From: Sporothrix humicola
Lineage: Eukaryota > Ascomycota > Sordariomycetes > Ophiostomatales > Ophiostomataceae
Direction of reading: 5' to 3'
Assembly: GCA_021396245.1 (NCBI GenBank)
Contig: WNYE01000035.1
Location: forward strand, 1-64,000
DNA: 64,000 nt
The notes under the pieces were generated by a model. The model was not told where the DNA came from. It was given only the letters and a program-made list of their open reading frames with translations, and searched no databases. Position numbers and translations under genes: made by a program. Below are positions 10,986 through 22,404 of the stretch, one piece after another (position 1 is the stretch's first letter; every line of letters starts with the position of its first letter).

Positions 10986-13900
10986 TTTGGGTCACGGCGA
11001 TCAAGAGAAAACGCTTGTTTACTTGGATTCTGCTCTGCAACCCCTGGCCGTCGATTGGCGTCGCTGTTCCTCTCCTCCCTTTCGCTTCTTTTTTCCCATG
11101 GTACATAATACTCACTGTCCTACCTTATCCTCTCGTTGTTCGCTTCCCTTTTGTCTTGCCTTTTCTTTTTCTCTCTCTTGATATCGAGAGACATAATGGG
11201 TATCTGAGGTAGCTGAAGCCATTTGCTGTCTTCTGTTTGTTTTTTATTAGGTCGATTCCAATATCCCCCCTAATCTTCGAATCAGCGTGCTTTGGCTCCG
11301 AGTTCCTTCTTCTTTGTTTGTTGCGGTTTTGTGATATCAAAGGATATGTGAGGCGTTATGTTTGTCGTTCCATTGCGGCTTGTATCGGCACGTGCCATTG
11401 TGATTTTTTTTTATCCACGAATCCACGAGAGGCTGATATACGACTATCAGTTTCGGGAGAATGCTCGCTGTCCAAGACTTTGGCAACGAACATTTCGTGA
11501 ATCTGTCGCGTGCGGCGGCAGGATGAATCGACGGCGTCGTACCGTCTATTTTCGACTTTTCTTGGCCCAGCCTTATCGACACGTCGTGTGCACGACATAT
11601 TGCCAGACCCCCAAGTTGGACAGATGTGAACAAATGCAGGCCAGAGGTGGAAGCGAATAGCGCCAGCGCGGAACACCCAAGGCTTGCACACCTCACAAGG
11701 CGGGCACGGCCTTTTCCGCACGTATAATTGGGATATTGTGCGGGGAGGCGGGCAAAGGAGAGGGGGGGCAAAGCATTGTCGTTGCTGAATTGGCATATTG
11801 GCTTTTTGGAAGGGCCATGGTCCAGACCGCTACTTGCTGTTTGGCAGTGACCGAGGCCCCGGATCACAGAAAGCAAAATACATCGCACACGGAAGAGCGA
11901 CTAGGCTGCGACGCAGACAGAGCTTTCTCAACCAGCACCCTAAATTTGTACAAAATTTTTGGATGCGTCGTGCATTCGCGCAAGAAGCAAAGTCCGTGTC
12001 GAGCATCGAGGTGGTGTGGTAGTGACAAAAGGAAGCAGGCACAATCTGCGGCTTCGGACCGCCCACATTCAAAGAGCCAGTCGACTCCAGCTGAGGATTA
12101 GCCCAAGATCCAGTGGGAAGGGGCCCATTTGCCTGTGCATTTTGGAGGCGGCCAAGACCTCGGTCAGATGCAAAAGAGATATGCAATGCATGCAATGCAG
12201 TGTCGCCTTTCTCGTTTCGTGTAGTTTCTGGTCGTTTGCCGCTCCTTTAAAAGTTAGTAATCAAACAACGTCTCGTTCGTCTGCTGTGCTACCCTGATTT
12301 TGATTTCTGCGTGGGTTTTTGCGGGGTGGAAACATTGGCCAAGTTGTGGCTCAAGTTCGACTGTGATAGATGGGCAAACATATGTGCTGAGACGGCCCAG
12401 CCCCCAAGGCGGGGGGACACATCCAGAGAACACCGCCCACGCCGTTAAGACTTTTTGGTGTCAGACGGCCCATTTCGAGTCCGATATCTTGGGGCCTGGC
12501 GACATGTCACCTTGACATCGCCTTCTAGAGCCTTGTTTGTTGTGTGAAAAGTGCTGCATCGATATGCACTGTGTTCGGTGTGGTTTGTCGGGAGAGGAGA
12601 ATATGCTCCGTGTTGAACAATGTGCAAGTCGCCGGAAATCGCATCTGTCAACAAGGTGGCGTTTTGAGGATTGGTCGCGGGCTCGGTCGGCTGTCTAGAT
12701 AGGGGAGGGGCGGGATGGGCGGATCTTCTTGAAAGCCTGGCAGATGCCTCCTTTAATGTACTACCACACGCAGGGAAAGCACGACCGTCGTGTGCCCCAT
12801 CGTGGAGTCTTAGATTGCCTACTGTGTAGAGTAGATTATCTCTCCGTCGGGCACACCACAGTTGCCTTAAGTGACATTTCGTACTGTTTGTCAAGATAGG
12901 AAGGTTCAACCAACAGCCTGAGCCTAAACGGGTCATAAAAGGCGTTAACGTTTCTGCTTGTTCCACCTATCTGAACCCGTCGTTGCCAAATATCCCCGAT
13001 GACGAACCGCGCCTTCCTACACTTCCTGTACCAGATAATTATAAAGTTGAGCAACCACAAACAAGAACAAAGATCGCTCCTGCTGCAGAAGACCGACGCT
13101 ACTCGAGTCGGTGCAATCCTTCTCTGGTCGCTCTTTCCTGGTTGGTTCGTTTTGTCGTACTCTTCACACTGTTGAAATCGGGCAGAGAGCCTTGCCAAGT
13201 GGGCACAGTTGCGGCGAATCTATCCGCACATGCGGCCGGCTTGCGGAGACCTTGTCGAAGATGGGGGGCCGCTTGGCGTGTTCCATTGTCCTTCTACACG
13301 CAAAATGTCGGTGCAGGGGTGGGTCTCGCGCCCTTTCGTTGACAACCTCGCAGACGACATGCCCCACTTTTGACACGGCCAGCCCTTGCGCTTGCTTCTT
13401 TCTCCTTCTTTCCTCGTACTGGTCTGCCCGCTAGAGAGAAACAGCGCTCGACACGGACTAGTTTTTCAACCCAGCCAAGGCAAGAACGACAGCCGCTCTT
13501 ACCTCCTCACCACCACGGTCTCGCCGTTGCTGCTTCTGTCGTCTTCGACGGCTCCTTCTCATTGTGAGCGTGCATGTTAGTTCTGTAGTGTAGAGCTGTT
13601 CCTGCCTGCAATTTTTGGACGTGAAAGTCGGGGAATCTTCTTTTCTTCTTCTCTTGTCAATCCATCTACTTACTCTCTCGCATTTCAATCCCTTTCTCAT
13701 TTTGTATCTTCTTTCATTCTCATTTTTGTTTCTTTCTAGACCCCTCATCCTATCGTCTTTTTTGCGTTTTGTGTATTTGCTGCTTCTTTTTCTGTTTCGA
13801 TCTGGAGTCAAGAGTCCAGGTCGAAATAGGTGAGGAAACGGGAAAGCGCCCCCTTATATCCCAATTGGGAAGCAGCGATTCATCATTCACAACTTCTTGT

Positions 13901-14198
13901 TTCGCAGCCCCAACAGCCAACGTCACTCGCTCTTGCCAAAGGGCGTCGTGCTCTGGACACCCAATCACCCGCCAATCTATCTACTGTTTACCGCCCAGCG
14001 CCTTTTGGGCCTGGCCTTTTACCTCATATCTTACTCATTTGACACATCCCCCCATTATTCCACTGTTTCGCCTTTGCTTGTCGTACGCCCTTTGCTTCTT
14101 GTCATTTCTTAGCTAGTGTTCTTCAGGGCCCTCGTCTTACCCTTGCGAGCCCTTCGACACGTTGACACTGCACACAACGCGCGCCCTGTGGCAGAAGC
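10986..14198. other. Intergenic: long upstream region of the homeodomain factor
   Basis: About 3.2 kb between two plus-strand genes. No reading frame shows recognisable protein content. The last ~800 bases (13,400-14,190) are rich in TTC/CTT pyrimidine tracts on the plus strand, consistent with promoter and a long 5' UTR of the downstream regulator, which is typical of developmental transcription factors. Confidence 0.5.
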
Positions 14199-17100
14199 AT
14201 GCCCACGATCCCCGAAGAGTACGAAGGCTCTTCTGACGGCGGCATGGATAGCTTTGTCAACTGGGATGCCTCTTCAGGCGCTGCAGACCGTATGATGGAC
14301 GGCCAGGATGTGGTTTGTCTGCCCAACGATGGCGAGCCTATCTTCCCTGATCAGGCCCTGGATGTCCAGCATCTACTGGTGTCTCCGCAACTCCAGCAGA
14401 TGAACGATGCGGATGCGTCTCTCCTGTTCGAGAATCCCGACGCCGACGACTTTTCATTCTGGGCCCTCGAGCACTACGAGCAGAGCAACAATATGATTGC
14501 CGGTTTGGGCCTTGGTGGCGCCGACATCACTGCCATGCCAGCAGTCACTGCCGCTGAGACAGATGCTGCTGTTCAGGCTCTTTTGAACTCGACCGCGGCT
14601 TCTATGCCTCTGGACCAGGCCAACGACCTTTTCCCTGCCAGCCTATACGGTGTTCCGGACGAGCCTTGTGCCCACTGCAAGCTCGGTGGCTACCAGTGCA
14701 AAACGATAAAAGAGGGTAGCTACAAAGGTTACTGCACGAGCTGCGTGGCTCTGCGGTGCGAGTGCAGTTTTGGCCAGTGCGGTGGCCCAGTTCCTACCGA
14801 TGTCTCATTCCCTACCAACCCATGGCCCACGCTGGGCGACCACCCCGATCCTATTCCCCATGACGAAGATATGGATGCTGTTGGCAGCCTGTGTCTCAAG
14901 GAGAATGCTGTCTCTTCGACCACCGAGGCACCTGAATTTACTACCCGTGCCAGCCCAAAGGCGTTTGCTGCTGCTCAACCCAAGCTTGGTGCCCGTTTCT
15001 CGCGGGAATCTGTGCGGATTCTTAAGAACTGGGTTTCCACCCACAGCCGTCATCCCTATCCGACAGAAGACGAGAAGGAGTCTCTGCAGCGTCTGACGGG
15101 CCTTAACAAGACCCAGATCTCCAACTGGCTTGCCAACGCCCGTCGCCGGGGCAAAATCCCTACCACCCGATCAACATCGCCGCACGTGCGCAACACCTAC
15201 TCCGGTACTGGTGCCATTGATATCCCACAGCCGCGCCGGAGCGGCACACCGTCGCCATTCGACCGCCGGCCACAGACATTTGAGAACATTCCGCTGCAGC
15301 GTTGGGCGAACTCACCGCCCGAGAACGAACCGGCCTCCGTCACGGATATTGCCCGAGCCATTACCTCGTCGGCATCTGCCATTTCGTCTGGTCTTAACAG
15401 TCCGCTGAGTCTGAACTTCACCGACGACGGCTCGGGACGCTCCCTGTTCAACGGGTCGTCGGCTAGCAGTTTGGGCACATCGCAGTCCAGTGGCACGGGC
15501 TCGTTTGCCTCTGCGTACTCGCACGCTTCGCGCAACTCGTTCGGCTCCACTTTCAGCTCGCTCGGCCGTGGTCGCCGGCGGCGGAGGCGGCGGTCTGCAC
15601 ACGGTCAAGTTTTAGGAAGCGCCGACCGTGAACGGGAAGAGAAGAGGATGGAGAAGAAGCTGAACCGGCAGTCGGCCAAACTTGCCGATTCCCGCAATGG
15701 GTCCACACCACTGGTCGCACCGCTCAAGACCTACCAATGTACGTTCTGTACCGAAACGTTCAAGACCAAACACGACTGGCAGAGACACGAAAAGTCGTTG
15801 CATCTGTCGCTGGAGCGGTGGGTATGCACGCCGCAAGGCGCGACGGCCATCAACCCAGAGACAAAGCAGGTATGCTGTGTGTTCTGTGGTGACGTTGAGC
15901 CCACCGCAGAGCACATTGAGTCGCACAACTTTGCCGCTTGCCAGGAGCGGGCACTGGGTGATCGGACTTTCTACCGGAAGGACCATTTGCGGCAGCATCT
16001 CAAGCTTGTGCACAGCGTCAAGTTTATGAGCTGGTCGATGGACCAGTGGAAAGTAGCGACACCTGAGATCCGGTCGCGATGCGGTTTCTGTGGCATTGTC
16101 ATGGACACGTGGACATTCCGTATTGACCATCTGGCCGAGCACTTCAAGACTGGTCGCACGATGGCTGACTGGAAGGGTGACTGGGGTTTCGATAAGCCTG
16201 TCTTGGAGATGGTCGAGAACTCTATTCCGCCTTACCTCATTCACGACGAGCGCAACTCGCCCTTGCCGTTCAGCGCGACGTCGCAGTCGCCCGGCAGTCC
16301 GAGGAACGCGTACGAGCTGTTCCGAGGCGAGCTGTCGTACTGGATCCAGAACCAGCAAGACAAGCTCAACACAGTTACGGACCACGAAATGCGGGTTGAG
16401 GCCTGTCGGATCGTCTTTGCTGCCGAGCTTGGCGTCAAAGCGGACCGCGAGACCCCATCGTGGCTGCGTGATCTCGTCATGGACGATGCGGAATGCTCGA
16501 ACAAGGCACGGATGTCTCCGATCCGGACGCAGGCCGAGAGCCGCATGGCATCGATGCGGATCAACGGCCAGGAGTCTGTGTTTGACTCGTGCCCGCTCGA
16601 GCATGGTCTTCACGAGTTTGTCCGAGACCGAACTCAGCTCGGATTAACCCCCATGGACTCGGAGCTGCAGCTGATTGCGTGCGACTTGGTCCGAAAGATG
16701 GAGATCCAGCTCATTGAGGGGCCCGGAGAGTCTCTCAGTACTCGCATCACAACTGAAAAGAAGATTGCCGAGTTCTGGCTGCGGCAGATCAAGGCATCGA
16801 CGGGCTGGCTCGCCGCTTTCAGGAAGCGGGCCCATCTGCCCCGGTCCGATGCCATTGCCGACGAGTCTGTGCGGCCAGTGGACGATCCCAGCAACATTGA
16901 CGCCACCATCCACAACTACACTCGCCTAGAGGCCGAGTTGGCCGAATATGTGCGGAAGCGGCGCGAGGCGCGTGAGCCAACACCCGACGATGCGACTCTC
17001 CAGCAGCAGGCTCGTCTTATCATTTACGACGCCGACGATGGCTGGAACCAGACAGCCGCAGACGACCCGCAGTGGCTCTCGGCATTCAAGAACCGCCACG

Positions 17101-18303
17101 TCTTCAAGGCACATCCCACAGCAACCTTAACGAGCCACCGCTCTGGCTCGATGAGCAGCAGCAGCGTGCGCAGCGGCAGCCACAGCAACAGCCATGGTAG
17201 CGGTACCCACGGAACCGGCAGCCCAAACCTACTTGTGCCGTCGCCTTTCTTCCTCAACGATACCAACTGCTACCGCCGTCTGGCCCGTGAGCTGACGCGG
17301 TTCACCAGCATGGTGATGTCGCCCAACAACCCCAACTGCCACGTGCCCACCGATGAGGAGCTTCAACACCAAGCCCGGTGGATTCTTTATGATGAGTGCG
17401 TTTCCCCTTTTTATTTCTCTAACAAGGCATTTTTGTACTAACAATCTTAGTGACGATCCGTGGAACCAGACGGCGGCCGACAATGCAGAGTGGCTCATGC
17501 GATTCAAGCGCGATGTGGGAATTCTGCCGTCCGAGGACGGCCCTGGCCTGCCGATGGAGAACACGGCATGGAACGTGTCGCAGGGCGGCACGGGCTTCGC
17601 TCCGCCGTACTGTTTCCCCAAGACACCGCTGGCGCCGTTCCCCTCGTCAACATCACCCGAGGAGGCAGTCGGCGATGCGGCCAGCCGCTCGGGTTCTGGC
17701 AGCATTGGTAGCGGTGCCCCGGCCATGCAGCTGCCGGTCCCACCGACGATGCACGGCATCGAGTTTGAGCTGGCGCCCGAGACGGCCAACAAGTACCTGC
17801 AGTCGTTTACGACGCGCTACGCCAAGCCCGCAAACGTCTTTTGTTCTCGCGAGCTCGAGAACGGCCTGACCGACTACGTGCGCACGACCGTCGTCCAAAA
17901 CGGCCAGGCGTTCCCCGACGACAATGCCCTGCGCGCCAAGGCCTGCGAGATTCTGAGCTGCACAGCACAGCACGGCACGCCGGCCGACGACAAGGAGCTG
18001 CTTGGCAAGTTCAAGGACATGGTGCGGGGCATGTTGGCCGCCGACCAGACGCAGCAGGCCGTGGCGCAGCTGCCGACGATGCCCGAGATGTTTGACATGA
18101 ACCTGGGCGAGGCCAGCGGCAGCGGCAGCAACATGAACCTGCCCGTCACCCAGGTCAACGCCGTCAACAACGTCAACATGCCGATGGATATGGGCGCGAT
18201 GAATGTTGACCTGAACCTCGACTCGGTGACGCAGGAGGACATGGACAACCTGCTGCAGGACATGAACTTTGAGTTTGAAGACGGCGTTGATTTGATCAAC
18301 TAA
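14199..18303 (+). CDS. Homeodomain/C2H2 factor with Zn2Cys6-like cluster and five HTH-like repeats
   Basis: Two exons, 14199-17395 and 17451-18303, around a 55-nt GT-AG intron with a TACTAAC branch site, encode 1,349 residues. Domains in order: an acidic N-terminus; cysteines 157, 160, 167, 179, 182 and 189 with Zn2Cys6-type spacing; a TALE-like homeodomain at about 266-320 ending in ISNWLANARRR; a Ser-rich linker and Arg-rich patch; a clear C2H2 finger at 514-535 (CTFC...HEKSLH) and two Cys/His modules near 560-605 and 628-652; then five diverged repeats at about 705-767, 800-882, 907-971, 1024-1091 and 1196-1261. The repeats share a pattern of LxxxLxxYV, PTDxxLQxQA, WLxxFK. The extreme C-terminus is acidic and Asn/Met-rich, possibly activating. 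This is presumably a nuclear DNA-binding regulator. The homeodomain and first C2H2 finger are secure; the Zn2Cys6 and repeat interpretations are mine. Confidence 0.9.
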
Positions 18304-19058
18304 ATTTGGGCATTGATTTGATTTTTACGATTTTGGGTTTTGGGTTTATTTTTGGATTTCAAACGGGTTTTGTTGACTTGCAAACGGGCTGGCAACCATA
18401 TATCATTTGTCATGATCACATTTGACGACACGAGATCTACGGCTTACGTTGCATAGTTTTTGATATTTTTTGCATGGGATGCTTTTTGGGATAATTTAAT
18501 GATACCGGACATAAAATACCATACTCTTCTTTTGAATTATTTATGTGTAGGGAGTCGTGGGAAAAGCTCGCAGATTGCCTTTGTTGTTTGCTGCGAAGTT
18601 GCTCTATATAGTGTACAGTAAATGCAATAATTAGTACTGTGGGCTGTTCAAGTAATGTTGGCACGTATAGCTACCGTGCGCATACAGTGCGAAATAGACT
18701 AATCGCATAGCGTTATCGCGCCTGCTGTTTAGGTGGGAAAATCCAGACTTGCAGAGAGCCCCATAGAAAGTTGGAACTACATCTCGAGGCAGCGACACGA
18801 AACAAGAACACACGACAACGCGCCCACGACGACATCCAGCGAGCCAGCGACCCTGACGGCGCATACGACACGTTTCTTTTGGTGTAATTGACCTTACATT
18901 GTCCACGGATACTCATTTCACGCACCATAGCTGCCTGGAAGCCGCGCCTCTTCTCGACGACCGCGACGGCCTCGCACGACGCAACTTGACAGACTCGATT
19001 TAGACGACGAAGACGACGACTACGGCACACGCACCGGCACTGGGAGAGCACATTCACC
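18304..19058. other. Intergenic between homeodomain factor and LEA1
   Basis: A 755-bp AT-rich gap containing the 3' UTR of the upstream gene and the promoter of LEA1, both on the plus strand. No gene is seen. Confidence 0.6.
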
Positions 19059-20067
19059 ATGCGGTTGACGGCAGACTTGATCAATGGGTCGCTGTCGTAC
19101 CTGAACCCGCTCAAGGAGCGCGAGCTCGACTTACGAGGTGGGTTTCCCTGACTGAAAAGAGGGGAGGGCTCTGAAGCTCCTTTTCAGGACCTCCCTCTCC
19201 CTATTTGCTACACTTTTTCCAAGTTTTAAAGAGCAGAGTTGATAGCGAACCCTTTCTTTCTTTTCGCCGACAGGAAACCGAATTATCGCCATTGAAAACC
19301 TTGGTGCGGCGGGGGTGAGTTCTCCTTCCTTTTCCCCTCAATTTTATGACCCTACCTAACATCGTGTAGCCCCAGGACTCGATCGACTTGACCGACAACG
19401 ACATCCAGGTGCTCGGCAACTTCCCGCTGACGCCGCGCCTGCGCACACTGCTGCTGGCGCGCAACCGCATCGCCGCCATCCAGCCCGACTTGGCAAACGC
19501 CGTGCCCAACCTGACGAGTCTCGCGCTCGCGTCCAACCAGCTGGCCGAGCTCGCCGACCTCGACCCTTTGGCCCGCCTGACACGCCTCACACACCTCGTG
19601 CTGCTCGACAACCCCGTGACGAAGCGCGAAAAGTACCGGTACTGGGTCATCTGGCGGTGCCCGACAGTGCGGTTCCTCGATTTCCAAAAAGTCAAGGACG
19701 CCGAGCGCAGCAAGGCCGAAGAGCTCTTTGGCACACACACCCTGCCGACTGAGCTGGCAAGGAAGGCAAGTATCCCTTAATCTCCCTTATTGTCGTGTTA
19801 TATGGTTCCCCGCTAACCTTTTAGATCATGGGCGTCAAGAGTAAAAAGTTCGACGTGGTGTCTGGCCTCGGCCGGGCGACCAATGGCTCGTCCGACTCGG
19901 CCCCCTCGAAGCTGTCGCGGATCAAGCTGTCGGACGCCGAGCGCAAGCGGCTGCAAGAGCGCATCCGCACAGCCACGAGCCTCGACGAGATTGCACGCCT
20001 GGAAAAGGAGCTGCAGGAGGGCCGTCTTCCTGCAGGCATCTCGGCCGGGGATGCCATGGAGGAGTAG
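19059..20067 (+). CDS. LEA1: U2 small nuclear ribonucleoprotein A' (Lea1)
   Basis: Four exons (19059-19137, 19274-19314, 19370-19765, 19825-20067) encode 252 residues, the normal size for U2A'. The protein is the leucine-rich-repeat partner of U2B'' that binds U2 snRNA stem-loop IV in the spliceosome. The start MRLTADLI, the LRR series (ELDLRGNRI, SIDLTDNDI, TLLLARNRI, SLALASNQL, HLVLLDNPV) and the LRR cap around KYRYWVIWRCPTVRFLDF are diagnostic. The KIMGVKSKKFDV join across the last intron also fits fungal Lea1. The C-terminal region has a charged helix (DAERKRLQERIRTATSLDEI). Introns 1 and 2 are GT-AG. The third (19766-19824) starts with GC in a perfect AG|GCAAGT context, and no GT donor keeps the frame. 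Confidence 0.95.
19766..19824 (+). other. GC-AG intron in LEA1
   Basis: A 59-nt intron with donor AAG|GCAAGT, branch-like GCTAACC and acceptor TTTTAG. Phase 0 on both sides joins the conserved LARK to IMGVKSK. The nearby GT (19770) would shift the frame. Confidence 0.85.
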
Positions 20068-20701
20068 GGAAGAGGGGCAGAACCAAAAGGGGCACTGGTG
20101 TTTTTGCTTTATCTGTTCTTTTTGCGCCTTTACGGAGGGACATGGCGTTCTATGGCGTGCTATTTCATAATCATTATTGTTTTTGTCTGGACATAAAAAG
20201 GTGCAGCTATTGCTGACAGTTGGTACACGGAGATGTGTAATAAACGGCATCATAAACACTTGACACTTAACCTGTGAACGGCAAGAGTAAAATATGCATA
20301 ATGCAGAAGGCTGCTCTACCTCACAACCATGTCATAGGCAGATACAAACAGCAGTGATATATAACTGTCTACTCCTTGATCGTATCGTTACAAACGACAG
20401 CGAACGTGTATTCACAAAACGCAGTCTGAGCAAAAAAAAAAAAAAAAAAGGCAAAAGAAGGTCAAGAAGAACAACTCGGGATGCAACAAAAAAGACGTAA
20501 AAAATACAGTTGGGAAAATAGATACATGAACAACGTTGGATAATCAAAAACCCGCAAATGACAGATGCTTCTAAAAACAGCAAACAGCCCGGCCCTCGTA
20601 CACCTATCTCCCTCAAACATGGGTATTTACACTTCTTTCCTCTTTCTTTTCCTTCCTATTTCTTCCTCTTTCATCTCAAGCTAGTTCTCCGTCAGTCTTC
20701 T
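20068..20701. other. Convergent intergenic region LEA1/CUE1
   Basis: 3' flanks of LEA1 (plus) and CUE1 (minus). It contains a run of 18 A at 20432-20449. No gene is seen. Confidence 0.6.
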
Positions 20702-21450
20702 TCATGCGCTCCCTGTTGCCTCCTTGGCGGCCTTCTCGGCGGCAATCTTGGCCTCCATCTTCCGCCGCGCCTCGAGAATCATGTCGTCCCGCCGCTTCTT
20801 GAGCAGGTTTTGCCGCTCGTCGCGGTTTGTGCTCCAGTTCTTCTTGCCGGGGGTGGAAGGAGTAGATGTAGGTGTTGATGCTGTCGAGTCCGACGCTTCC
20901 CCCTCGACCACCTTACTCTCGAGGTTGTAGCGCTGTATCAGACTCGGCTGGCTGGGTTTCGAGGGCGTGGAAGCGCCGGCATTGGCGCCGGCAGCGGCTG
21001 CGCTCCCACTACGGGCGGCCGGTCGCGGCGGCGGCGGAGGCTGGAACGTAACGGGGGGCTTCCCTGTCAGTACGATTCAAGATTCAAAAATGTGTGCGTG
21101 CTCGGGGAATGACCTACCTGGTCAAGTCTGCCCGCCAGAATGCGCTCGGTGGTGGCGGCCACGTTAAGACCGTTCCGGCGCAGGTCCCACCAGACCTCGC
21201 GGCGGTCGGCGTAGGGAAAGATTTGCTGAATGTGCTCGACAGCGGCCTCGGTACGGCGGTCGAGGGCTTCGGCGCGGCGCTGGTCTCGTGAGCCGGCGGC
21301 GGGGGACGCCGCAGAGCCTGAGCCTCGTGCTGCGGCTGCCTCCGACCCCTGCGCACTCGGCGATCCGCGGAAGAAAAAGTGGCGGATAATAAAGCCGGAG
21401 ACGACGAGGATGAGTACGAGCGACGGGACGTTGATCTCGTCGTTTGCCAT
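20702..21450 (-). CDS. CUE1: CUE domain ER protein Cue1
   Basis: Two exons, 21450-21118 and 21058-20702, encode 229 residues. Cue1 anchors the ubiquitin-conjugating enzyme Ubc7 at the ER membrane for ER-associated degradation. The N-terminus has one membrane segment at about residues 8-25 (LVLILVVSGFIIRHFFF). A low-complexity linker follows. A CUE domain at about 70-110 runs VEHIQQIFPYADRREVWWDL to ATTERILAGRL. The C-terminus has LIQRYNL and a basic amphipathic helix (ERQNLLKKRRDDMILEARR) matching the Ubc7-binding region. The 59-nt intron 21059-21117 uses GTAGGT and, to keep the frame, the acceptor AAG at 21061-21059. A nearer CAG directly after the TACTGAC branch site would shift the frame and is probably too close to use. 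The neighbours are unrelated. Confidence 0.92.
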
Positions 21451-22404
21451 TTTGGGTGTGGAGAGGGGGAGGGGGGCGATATGGATGGAGATGGAGATGA
21501 GCGGTGTCGCAATCCCCTCGTTGGGGTGCAACGGAGTCGTGTGTGGTGAAGTCGAGAGTGTTATCGTGATACAATCGTACAATCGTCGAGATAAAGTCGC
21601 CGAGATTGTGGCCGTCGAAAAGGAGGGGGTTCGTCGGTCGCTGGAAAGAGCGATGGCCGGAAAGAGGAAAGAGGAAATGTGGCGGAAGCTCGTGCGCCCA
21701 AGTGGGTTCGTCGTTGACGTCGAGAAAAGAGGCACGTTAGGCACCTCCGTTGGCGAATGATGTCGTGGCTGAGAGAGAGAGAGAGAGAGAGAGGCGAGGT
21801 AAGCGAGTGAGATGGATGAGACTGGACCGAGGAACTCAAAGGAGCAAAGGTCAATGATTATGACAAGTGCTACGGAGCACGGAGCACCACTGTTACTGGC
21901 AGTGGCAGGCGATGCTTCCGCTAAAGCCGTGGTGGCTTATGTAACGGGCACGTGCGGCTATGGATCAGGCAGTTGATCAGGCACACAGGAAGGCTGGCGG
22001 GGCGTGTTCTAGCGATCGTTTAGCGATCGTCCACTAAAGGTCCCTGAAGCCAGGCGAGGCTGAGCCAACTCCGAAATGGTATTTACGAGGATATCTCTTC
22101 ACCTTAGAATTGCTTTTACTTCGTATTAATCATCATTGGTATTTGACTATCGCTGTTCTATTTCGAAATTCTGTCTTTTTTCGTGTCATATACTCCGCTT
22201 GCCCATTCACTTTGTCCCTTGCCCATAAGATATCCGGAAAACAATAAACAAAAACGAAACCATAAAAAGAAAGAAAAAGGGAAAGAAAGTAATGCAAGTT
22301 AGAAAACATAATCAAAGGAGAGATCTGTGAACCGTATCATCGCATATTATCGGCTTTTCGTATATCTGCGCTCTCTCGAGAGCACCTGTCCCCTTCATCA
22401 CCAT
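21451..22404. other. Intergenic: CUE1 promoter and RRM-gene 3' flank
   Basis: About 950 bp with no gene. It holds a (GA)n microsatellite at 21771-21793 and a perfect 10-base direct repeat TAGCGATCGT at 22010-22019 and 22021-22030 whose core CGATCG is palindromic. The left part is the CUE1 leader/promoter (minus strand). Confidence 0.6.
21771..21793. repeat. (GA)n microsatellite
   Basis: Uninterrupted GA dinucleotide tract about 320 bases upstream of the CUE1 start. On the CUE1 strand it reads as a CT tract, which is common in fungal promoters. Confidence 0.85.

Noticed and set aside
10986..14198. Possible gene in the 3.2-kb gap
   Set aside because: Checked both strands; all frames are short or lack any family resemblance.
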